Below are positions 1 through 5,634 of a stretch of DNA of 6,662 nt, piece by piece. Both the position numbers and the translations under genes were made by a program. Positions within the stretch are counted from its first letter, which is position 1. Each line of letters starts with the position of its first letter. The notes under the pieces were generated by a model. That model was not told the DNA's origin. It saw nothing but the letters and a program-made list of their open reading frames with translations, and made no database searches. This DNA comes from an uncultured Angelakisella sp. (GTDB taxonomy: Bacteria; Bacillota; Clostridia; Oscillospirales; Ruminococcaceae), in the NCBI GenBank assembly GCA_937914895.1, contig CALGIL010000127.1, forward strand, positions 1 to 6,662, in the 5' to 3' direction.

Positions 1-443
1 CCCCACTTTACCGAGCCGAAGATGGCCGCCCCCACCACCCCGGCCATAAAGGCGGGGCCGGAGTGGACGGTAAAGGTGAGCGCCCGCCCCGCGTCCCGGG
101 GGGAAAGCCTGCCCTGGGCCGCCATGCGGGAGACCACCCGCGCCCCGGTGGGATAGCCGCCAATCCAGCTCATCAGCACCGCGGGGGCCAGGTCCCCCGG
201 CACCCCGTACAGCACCCGGGTAAGGCCCCCCATCCACCGGGACAGCACCCCGGCCACCGGGGTGGCGGCCACAAAGCCCGCCAGGGCCATAAAGGGGAAC
301 AGGGCCGGAATGATAACCGTATAGCAGGCCCGCAGCCCCGCCCGGGCCCCCTCCCCCGCCAGGGGGGCCCCCGCCAGCAGCAGGGCCCCCGCCCCCACGC
401 AACACAGCGTCAGCCAAAACGCCTCCCGGCCGCTTTTATCCAT
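1..443 (-). CDS. ylbJ: YlbJ-like sporulation integral membrane protein (5' part only)
   Basis: The gene reads leftwards from ATG at 443-441 and runs off the window after 147 codons. An AAAGGAGG ribosome site lies at 451-458, 7 bases before the start. The visible protein is hydrophobic, with probable membrane segments near residues 8-28, 42-62 and 78-95. It carries IIPALFPFMAL, then GGYPTGAR, then a later SGPAFMAGVVG segment; this order is the signature of the YlbJ/nucleoside-recognition (Gate-type) membrane family. In B. subtilis ylbJ is a mother-cell gene of the sigma-E regulon required for efficient, resistant spore formation; the transported substrate is not established. It diverges from yqfC, another sporulation gene, which supports the assignment. 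B. subtilis YlbJ is about 400 residues, so roughly 60% should lie outside the window. The alternative is another nucleoside-recognition protein such as an SpmA/SpmB relative; the GGYP(T/A/M)GA(K/R) motif favours YlbJ. Confidence 0.75.
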   Translation of the reverse strand, partial: MDKSGREAFWLTLCCVGAGALLLAGAPLAGEGARAGLRACYTVIIPALFPFMALAGFVAATPVAGVLSRWMGGLTRVLYGVPGDLAPAVLMSWIGGYPTGARVVSRMAAQGRLSPRDAGRALTFTVHSGPAFMAGVVGAAIFGSVKW

Positions 444-471
444 ACCGCATCCTCCTTTGCCCGCCGCTGCC

Positions 472-491
472 GGCGCCCCCGCGGGGGCGCC
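472..491. repeat. 20-bp perfect GC palindrome in ylbJ-like leader
   Basis: The sequence GGCGCCCC-CGCG-GGGGCGCC is its own reverse complement. As RNA it would form an 8-bp all-G/C stem with a CGCG loop. It lies between the predicted minus-strand promoter (500-528) and the minus-strand ribosome site (451-458), so it would sit at the 5' end of the ylbJ-like mRNA. No T-run follows on either strand, so it is not an intrinsic terminator. The palindrome is directly visible; a role in mRNA stability or regulation is inference. Confidence 0.6.
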
Positions 492-499
492 CCTGCTTT

Positions 500-528
500 A
501 GCTTATGGCGGGGACGTCCCCAATTAGA
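500..528 (-). promoter_or_regulatory. Putative sigma-E-type promoter for the ylbJ-like gene
   Basis: Read on the minus strand, TCTAATT (528-522) is followed by a 14-base spacer and CATAAGCT (507-500). This resembles the sigma-E pattern of B. subtilis (about TCATATT, 13-15 bases, CATACAAT). The spacer holds the perfect palindrome GGGGACGTCCCC (510-521). The predicted transcription start is near 493, about 50 bases before the ATG. Motif matches are partial and judged by eye; the known sigma-E control of ylbJ supports the call. Confidence 0.4.
510..521. repeat. 12-bp perfect palindrome GGGGACGTCCCC
   Basis: A perfect dyad lies in the divergent ylbJ-yqfC region, inside the spacer of the predicted minus-strand promoter. 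A second GACGT core follows at 527-531. It could be an operator for a dimeric regulator, but no regulator can be named, and GC palindromes are common in GC-rich DNA. Confidence 0.4.
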
Positions 529-549
529 CGTGGGACAAATTTCCGCGCT

Positions 550-578
550 TCTTATTTGCGCGCAGGGCGGCATAAACT
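550..578 (+). promoter_or_regulatory. Putative sigma-E-type promoter for yqfC-yqfD
   Basis: TCTTATT (550-556), a 14-base spacer and CATAAACT (571-578) match the sigma-E -35/-10 pattern well: 6 of 7 positions against TCATATT and 6 of 8 against CATACAAT. In B. subtilis yqfC-yqfD is a sigma-E operon. The predicted start near 584-585 falls at the ribosome site, giving a very short leader of about 13 bases. That tight spacing is the main reason for caution. Confidence 0.5.
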
Positions 579-597
579 GTTGCGGGAGGTGTTTGCT

Positions 598-903
598 ATG
601 CCCAAAAAACAGCGTCCGCCCCAGGACGCCCCCAAGTCCAACATCTTTGCCATCGGCGCCATGGGCAGGGGGCTGGAGCAGTCCGCCGTGGCCTTTCTGC
701 CCGGGGTGCGGGTGGAGCTGCTGTCCAACCGGCAGGCCATCATCGACGGCTGCCGGGGCATCATCGAATATTCCGACACCCTCATCCGCCTGTCCTCCGA
801 AAAGCTGATCCTCAAATTTACCGGCGCCAACTTGGAGATCAAGCTTTTGTCCCAGCAGAACATGATCATCGAGGGGACCATTCTCTCGCTGGAATACGAG
901 TGA
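598..903 (+). CDS. yqfC: Sporulation protein YqfC
   Basis: This is a 101-residue protein of the YqfC family (B. subtilis YqfC is about 93 residues). Its molecular function is unknown; in B. subtilis it is made in the mother cell under sigma-E. The start is ATG 598, preceded by a GGGAGG ribosome site at 584-589. The N-terminal 20 residues are basic and proline-rich. From about residue 35 comes the family pattern of short beta-strands: LPGVRVELLSNRQAIIDG, then GIIEYSDTLIRL (54-65), then LEIKLLS (79-85), and a final IIEGTILSLEYE (90-101). No signal peptide or membrane span is visible. The gene sits 15 bases upstream of yqfD, its standard partner, and the two are presumably co-transcribed. The same frame is open back to an ATG at 505, but that start lies within the promoter region and has no ribosome site. 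Confidence 0.9.
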   Translation: MPKKQRPPQDAPKSNIFAIGAMGRGLEQSAVAFLPGVRVELLSNRQAIIDGCRGIIEYSDTLIRLSSEKLILKFTGANLEIKLLSQQNMIIEGTILSLEYE

Positions 904-918
904 CGGGGGAGGGACGCC

Positions 919-2121
919 ATGAGCATCATCGCCATGATCCGCTATACCCGGGGGACGGTGCGGTTTGAGATCCGGGACGGGTACATCGAGCGGTTTATCA
1001 ACCTGTGTGCCCAGGGGGGCGTGCCCCTTTGGGACGGCCGGCGGGACGGCCGGCGGTACACCGCCAGCACCACCGTAAAGGGCGGCAGGCGCCTGGCGGA
1101 ATTTGCCCAAAAGGCGGGGGCCACCCTGGAGATCCAGGGCAAAAAGGGGGTGCCCCCCCTGCTAAAGCGCTACCGCAAGCGGGCGGGACTGTTTGTCGGG
1201 GGGCTGGTGCTGCTGGCCGCCATGGGGGTCATGGGCAATTTTATCTGGCAGATCCAGGTGTCGGGGCTGGAGACCCTGACCCGGGAGGAGGTGCTGGCGG
1301 CCCTGGACGACCTGGGGGTGCGCCAGGGGGTGTGGCGGGGCAGCATCGACGCCCGGGACGTGGAGCGCCAGATGATGATCCGCCTGGACCCGGTGGCCTG
1401 GATTGCCGTAAACCTCCGGGGCAGCACCGCCTATGTGGAGGTCAAGGAGCGGGTGGTGCCCCCGACCCGCATTGACGACGGGGTGCCCCACAACGTGGTG
1501 GCCGCCCAAACGGGCTACATCACCGCCATGGAGGTGTATGCCGGGCAGGCCCTGGTCAAGGTGGGGGATTCCGTCACGGCGGGGGATATTCTGGTCAGCG
1601 GCATTATGGAGGACCACGCCGGCAAAAACCGGGCGGTCCACGCACGGGCCAGGGTGATGGCCCAAACCGAAGAAAAGCTGGACCTGTGCATCCCCTACCG
1701 GCAGGAGCGGTATACCCTGAAGGGGGTGGTGCGGCTGCGGTACCTCACCCTGTTCGGCCTGCGCATCCCCCTATCCTTAAAAACCCCGCCACAGGAGCCT
1801 TACCGGCACGAATCCGCCGCCTACGCGGTGCCTGTCCTCAGCCGGCTGATGCCCCTTAGCTACCACAAGGACTATTACTTCGCCCTGGAGCAAACCACCG
1901 CCGCCGTCCCCCCCGACGAGGCCAAGGAGACGGCCCTAAGGGAGCTGGAGGGGATGGAGCTGCGGGAGCTGAAGGGCCGGGAGGTGCTGTCCCGGGAGCT
2001 GCAGGGCCAGGAGGGGGCGGACTGCTTTTTGCTGGAGGCCCGCTACCTCTGCCGGGGGGACATCAGCCGGGAGGTGGAGATCCTGACCGCCCAGGCCCAG
2101 CCCATGCCCACACCCCCGTAA
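919..2121 (+). CDS. yqfD: Sporulation membrane protein YqfD
   Basis: This 400-residue protein is close to the 398 residues of B. subtilis YqfD, a sigma-E-controlled sporulation protein of unknown biochemical role. Start ATG 919 follows a GGGGGAGGGA ribosome site at 905-914. The N-terminal domain (about 1-85) holds RFEIRDGYIERFINLC, typical of the family. One membrane span follows at about 89-110 (from KRAGLFVGGLVLLAAMG). Residues about 111-180 look like an FtsQ/POTRA-type module (IQVSGLETLTREEVLAAL and WIAVNLRGSTAYVEVKE). Residues 192-230 form a lipoyl/HlyD-like hairpin (GYITAMEVYAGQALVKVGD then AGDILVSG). The rest, about 231-400, is presumably outside the membrane. Oddities are an in-frame 12-bp tandem duplication encoding DGRR-DGRR (39-46) and three RELxGxE units near the C-terminus (341-365). 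The gene follows yqfC by 15 bases and ends before a strong terminator. Confidence 0.92.
   Translation: MSIIAMIRYTRGTVRFEIRDGYIERFINLCAQGGVPLWDGRRDGRRYTASTTVKGGRRLAEFAQKAGATLEIQGKKGVPPLLKRYRKRAGLFVGGLVLLAAMGVMGNFIWQIQVSGLETLTREEVLAALDDLGVRQGVWRGSIDARDVERQMMIRLDPVAWIAVNLRGSTAYVEVKERVVPPTRIDDGVPHNVVAAQTGYITAMEVYAGQALVKVGDSVTAGDILVSGIMEDHAGKNRAVHARARVMAQTEEKLDLCIPYRQERYTLKGVVRLRYLTLFGLRIPLSLKTPPQEPYRHESAAYAVPVLSRLMPLSYHKDYYFALEQTTAAVPPDEAKETALRELEGMELRELKGREVLSRELQGQEGADCFLLEARYLCRGDISREVEILTAQAQPMPTPP
1031..1056. repeat. 12-bp tandem duplication within yqfD
   Basis: The 12-base unit GACGGCCGGCGG occurs twice back to back at 1033-1044 and 1045-1056; the period-12 match extends 2 bases upstream to 1031. 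It is in frame and encodes DGRR twice (residues 39-46 of YqfD). Exact identity suggests a recent slippage duplication, or a unit kept identical by base composition. Confidence 0.85.
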
Positions 2122-2158
2122 AGGGCCATATGATGATTTTTTGATGCCAAACGCCTGC

Positions 2159-2195
2159 GCGCCGGTCCGGGGGTCCTCCGGGCCGGCGCCTTTTT
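2159..2195 (+). terminator. Intrinsic terminator after yqfD
   Basis: A 12-bp stem (2159-2170 pairing with 2178-2189, one G-U wobble) has a 7-base loop and is followed by C and five T (2191-2195). It lies 37 bases after the yqfD stop and is well placed to end the yqfC-yqfD transcript and insulate phoH. Only the plus strand has the downstream T-run. Confidence 0.88.
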
Positions 2196-2260
2196 GTGCT
2201 AAACCCCAAATTTATTCTTGATTTTTTTAGCAAATCTTCATAGTTTTTTGCAAAAAGATG

Positions 2261-2269
2261 TGGTACAAT
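2261..2269 (+). promoter_or_regulatory. Extended -10 promoter for phoH operon
   Basis: TGG-TACAAT gives a -10 hexamer (2264-2269, 5 of 6 to TATAAT) with the TGn extension at 2261-2263. No good -35 is present at the usual distance (2240-2246 is ATAGTTT), which fits an extended -10 housekeeping promoter. It sits in an unusually AT-rich island (about 2196-2280) with T-tracts that may act as an upstream element. Predicted transcription start is near 2276, giving a leader of about 46 bases before the phoH ATG. Confidence 0.6.
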
Positions 2270-2306
2270 AAAACAGTTGGAAACAGAAGAAAATTCGGGA
2301 AAGAAT

Positions 2307-2312
2307 GAGGAA
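2307..2312 (+). promoter_or_regulatory. Ribosome binding site deciding the phoH start
   Basis: GAGGAA lies 9 bases before ATG 2322. The in-frame TTG at 2277 has no ribosome site and would fall essentially at the predicted transcription start, so the ATG is preferred. Confidence 0.6.
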
Positions 2313-2321
2313 GCATCCCCT

Positions 2322-3290
<969 letters not shown>

Positions 3291-3303
3291 AGGAGGATGC
3301 ACA

Positions 3304-3801
3304 ATGGGCAAGGTAAAAGTACAAATTACCAACCGGCAGCGGGACGTCAAAATCCCCTCCGGCATCCGCCTGCTGATCCGGCGCTGCTGCAACGCCGTGC
3401 TCCAGGCCGAGGGCTTTGAAGGGGACGCGGAAATCAGCGTCAGCTTTCTCAATAACCAGCAGATCCGGGAGCTGAACCGGGAGCACCGGGGCAAGGACAT
3501 TGAAACGGACGTGCTGTCCTTTCCCCTGGGGGTGGACGGACACTACGACAAAAACCCCGACACCGGCGCCTATACCCTGGGGGACATTGTCATCTCGGTG
3601 GAAAAGGCGGTGGACCAGGCGGAGCTGTACGGCCACACCCTGCAGCGGGAGATCGGCTTTTTATCCGTCCACTCCATGCTGCACCTGCTGGGCTATGACC
3701 ACGAGAAGGGCGGCCTGCAGGCGGCCCTGATGCGGGAGAAGGAGGAAGCGGTCCTGGAGTCCCTGGGGCTTACCCGGGACGTCACCTATGTGGTGGAATA
3801 G
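3304..3801 (+). CDS. ybeY: Endoribonuclease YbeY (16S rRNA maturation)
   Basis: YbeY is a single-strand-specific metallo-endoribonuclease that takes part in 16S rRNA 3'-end maturation and ribosome quality control in the cytoplasm. The protein has 165 residues, normal for the family. The zinc-binding signature is HSMLHLLGYDH, with metal-ligand histidines at residues 123, 127 and 133. Upstream are the conserved LNREHRGKDIETDVLSFPL block (57-75) and LGDIVIS (92-98). The first His is followed by Ser, where many species have Gly. The start at ATG 3304 is fixed by a strong AAAGGAGG at 3289-3296 that overlaps the phoH stop. The frame stays open upstream inside phoH, but no better start exists there. 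It is 13 bases after phoH and its end overlaps dgkA. Era, which binds the 16S rRNA 3' end, is encoded two genes downstream, making a ribosome-assembly neighbourhood. Confidence 0.95.
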   Translation: MGKVKVQITNRQRDVKIPSGIRLLIRRCCNAVLQAEGFEGDAEISVSFLNNQQIRELNREHRGKDIETDVLSFPLGVDGHYDKNPDTGAYTLGDIVISVEKAVDQAELYGHTLQREIGFLSVHSMLHLLGYDHEKGGLQAALMREKEEAVLESLGLTRDVTYVVE

Positions 3802-4291
3802 GGACGGCGAACCCTGGAACCTTATGGTCAGCATCCGGTGCGCCCTGCGGGGGCTGTGGCTCTGCCTGGGGCGGGAGCGCAACCTGCGCATCCACCTGTG
3901 CGCCGGGGTCTATGTGCTGTGGGCGGCGGCCCGCACCGGCCGCTTGGCCACCCAGTGGGCCCTGCTGCTGCTGGCCTGGGGCGCGGTGCTGACGGCGGAG
4001 CTTTTTAATTCCGCCCTGGAGGCCCTGGTGGACGGCATCACCGGGGAGTACCGGCTGTTTGCCCGGGACGCCAAGGATATGGCCGCGGGGGCGGTGCTGG
4101 TGGCCTCCATTTTTGGGGTGGGGGTGGCCGCGGCCGCCTTTTGGCCCCTGTCCTCCCTGCTGGACCTGCTGCGGCAGCTGCTTTTAAACCCCCTTCGGCT
4201 GGGGCTGCTGGCGCTGTCCCTGGTGCTGGCCCTGGCCTTCATTTTTGTGCCATGCCGGCGCGCGCCCAAAAGCCACCCCGACGGCGGCTGA
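3788..4291 (+). CDS. dgkA: DgkA-family lipid kinase (probable undecaprenol kinase)
   Basis: This is a small integral membrane kinase. In Gram-positive bacteria DgkA homologues phosphorylate undecaprenol to feed the lipid carrier pool for peptidoglycan and other wall polymers. The 167-residue protein shows ALRGL (19-23), the ERNLRIHL motif (30-37), the family core ELFNSALEALVD (71-82; E71, N74, E78, D82) and the ARDAKDMAAGAVL motif (92-104). Likely membrane spans are 37-48, 54-72 and 98-119. An extra hydrophobic segment at about 137-156 and a basic tail follow, so the protein is 40-45 residues longer than the B. subtilis enzyme of about 120. The start at ATG 3788 overlaps ybeY by 14 bases, suggesting translational coupling. 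ATG 3824 (155 residues) is a real alternative; neither has a strong ribosome site, and the homology seems to begin slightly before Met13. The cdd gene that often follows dgkA is missing. Confidence 0.88.
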   Translation: MWWNRDGEPWNLMVSIRCALRGLWLCLGRERNLRIHLCAGVYVLWAAARTGRLATQWALLLLAWGAVLTAELFNSALEALVDGITGEYRLFARDAKDMAAGAVLVASIFGVGVAAAAFWPLSSLLDLLRQLLLNPLRLGLLALSLVLALAFIFVPCRRAPKSHPDGG

Positions 4292-4398
4292 CCCCTATGG
4301 GTTTGAAGGGTCTGAATGGATACCCCGCCGGTGACCCCGATGGGACCGCTTCGGTAACGGCCGACTCTTAAGAATGTCCGAAGAAACGAAAAATAAGC

Positions 4399-4403
4399 GA
4401 GGA
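4399..4403 (+). promoter_or_regulatory. Ribosome binding site for the era TTG start
   Basis: GAGGA lies 7 bases before TTG 4411. The era frame has a TAA stop at 4369-4371, and no ATG or GTG occurs between it and the TTG, so this site and TTG 4411 together define the start. Confidence 0.7.
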
Positions 4404-4410
4404 CGAGTAT

Positions 4411-5325
4411 TTGAACGAGACAACAGGACAAAAATCCGCCTTTATCGCCCTGGTGGGCAGGCCCAACGTGGGCAAGTCCAGCATCCTGAACCGCCTGCTG
4501 GGCGAAAAGGTCGCCATTGTGTCGGCCAAGCCCCAGACCACCCGCACCCGGATTACCGGGGTGCTGACCCAGGGGGAAACCCAGCTGGTCTTTATTGACA
4601 CCCCGGGCCTGCACAAGCCCCGGACCGCCCTGTCCCGGTATATGGTCAAACAGGTCAGCGATTCGGTGGCCGATGTGGACCTGGCGGTGCTGGTCACCGA
4701 GCCGGACGAGGGCCTGACAAAGGCGGAGCAGGACCTTATCGAGAGCTTTCGCGCCCGAAGGCTGCCCGCCCTGGCGGTGGTCAACAAAATCGACACCCTG
4801 AAAAACAAGGAGCGGATGATGCCCAAAATGGCGCGGCTCAATGAAGCCTACCCCTTTGGGCACATTGTCCCGGTCAGCGCCCTGTCCGGCGAGGGGATGG
4901 ACCTTCTGCTGGACCTTCTTTTGTCCTGCGGCGCCCCGGGGGCCCACTTTTTTGACGACGACACCCTGACCGACCAGCCGGAGCGGGTGCTGTGCGCCGA
5001 AATGATCCGGGAAAAGGCGCTGAACCTGCTGCGGGAGGAAATTCCCCACGGCATTGCCGTCACCATTGAGGAGATGAAGGAGCGGCCCGACCCCGACCCC
5101 GGCCGGGAGATCATCGACATCCAGGCCGTCATTTACTGCGAGCGGGACAGCCACAAGGGCATGATCATCGGCAAGGGCGGACAGATGCTCAAGGAGATCG
5201 CCTCCGCCGCCCGCCAGGATATGGAGGCCTTTTTGGGCGTCCGGGTCAACCTGCAGTGCTGGGTAAAGGTAAAATCCGACTGGCGCAACGAGGAACGCTT
5301 TCTGCGGAACTTCGGTTTTCAGTGA
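4411..5325 (+). CDS. era: GTPase Era
   Basis: Era is an essential GTPase that binds the 3' end of 16S rRNA and promotes 30S subunit assembly. The 304-residue length is normal. The GTPase domain shows G1 GRPNVGKSS (16-24), the switch I/G2 region PQTTRTRITG (41-50), G3 DTPGLHKP (63-70), G4 NKID (125-128) and G5 SALSGEG (156-162). The C-terminal KH RNA-binding domain has the MIIGKGGQMLKEI loop (251-263, GKGG at 254-257) and the typical ending VKVKSDWRNEERFLRNFGF. All motifs are intact. Translation starts at TTG 4411, the only usable start before G1. The 119-base gap from dgkA holds no gene, no clear terminator and no convincing promoter, so era is probably transcribed with phoH-ybeY-dgkA. Era and YbeY are functionally linked in 16S rRNA 3'-end processing. 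Confidence 0.97.
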   Translation: MNETTGQKSAFIALVGRPNVGKSSILNRLLGEKVAIVSAKPQTTRTRITGVLTQGETQLVFIDTPGLHKPRTALSRYMVKQVSDSVADVDLAVLVTEPDEGLTKAEQDLIESFRARRLPALAVVNKIDTLKNKERMMPKMARLNEAYPFGHIVPVSALSGEGMDLLLDLLLSCGAPGAHFFDDDTLTDQPERVLCAEMIREKALNLLREEIPHGIAVTIEEMKERPDPDPGREIIDIQAVIYCERDSHKGMIIGKGGQMLKEIASAARQDMEAFLGVRVNLQCWVKVKSDWRNEERFLRNFGFQ

Positions 5326-5381
5326 CGCCGCCTTTCGTTTGTCAACCCTTAATTTCTGGAAGGACGCGCAGACATTCCCTG

Positions 5382-5409
5382 TCATATTCCGCCCCGCGGG
5401 ACAAATACT
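5382..5409 (+). promoter_or_regulatory. Possible sigma-E-like promoter upstream of yqzL-recO
   Basis: GTCATATT (5381-5388) is an excellent match to the sigma-E -35 element. After 13 bases comes CAAATACT (5402-5409), which matches CATACAAT at 5 of 8 positions. The downstream gene starts at 5443. If real, yqzL-recO and the phosphatase would gain sporulation-stage transcription. The -10 match is weak, so this is tentative. Confidence 0.3.
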
Positions 5410-5442
5410 GTCTGCACCAAGTAGTATGCGGAGGTGCGCCAG

Positions 5443-5634
5443 ATGGAAAACCGCAGGAAGTCCTGGAAGAAATTTACCGAGACCGGACGGGTGTCCGATT
5501 ATCTGGAATACCGCGGCAGCGTCCACGCCGGCACAAGCAGTGTGGACACGGGCACCGCGGGATCCGCCGCGGAGGTGAACCGGCATGCAGCTGACGGTGG
5601 ACGCCCTGGTGGTCCGCGTCAGGAACATGGATGA
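5443..5634 (+). CDS. yqzL: Small YqzL-like protein
   Basis: This 63-residue protein of unknown function lies between era and recO, exactly where B. subtilis encodes YqzL (47 residues). The N-terminal part SWKKFTETGRVSDYLEYRG (7-25) fits the YqzL pattern of W-K-x-F, then TG-x-(V/I), then a YL-x-Y/F segment. Residues after about 28 are low-complexity and do not look conserved. The start is ATG 5443 with GGAGG at 5430-5434, 8 bases upstream; an in-frame GTG at 5434 overlaps that ribosome site and is rejected. The last 50 bases overlap the start of recO in another frame, so the C-terminal 16 residues are probably unconstrained. No membrane segment is visible. Position plus the short motif supports the family; the function is not known. 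Confidence 0.72.
   Translation: MENRRKSWKKFTETGRVSDYLEYRGSVHAGTSSVDTGTAGSAAEVNRHAADGGRPGGPRQEHG

Noticed and set aside
63..527. Plus-strand open frame opposite the ylbJ-like gene
   Set aside because: The Pro/Gly/Arg/His-rich translation has no domain, whereas the opposite strand gives a clear membrane protein with a ribosome site.
505..597. Upstream ATG (505) as an extended yqfC start
   Set aside because: It has no ribosome site, would be translated through the promoter region, and adds 31 residues not typical of YqfC; ATG 598 has GGGAGG and gives the family length.
436..1110. Minus-strand open frame opposite yqfC and the start of yqfD
   Set aside because: It is antisense to well-supported genes. 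Its Pro/Gly-rich translation is typical of a shadow frame, and it runs over both divergent promoter candidates.
2277..2321. TTG 2277 as the phoH start
   Set aside because: It coincides with the predicted transcription start and has no ribosome site. The added 15 residues are not family-like, and ATG 2322 gives the usual PhoH length.
4321..4365. Possible terminator hairpin between dgkA and era
   Set aside because: Only short or mismatched stems form (such as ACCG-CTT-CGGT) and no T-run follows, so I do not call a terminator.
4374..4598. ATG-started small frame overlapping the era start
   Set aside because: It is out of frame with era; after a short plausible beginning it becomes a Pro/Gly/Arg-rich shadow of era, and it has no ribosome site.
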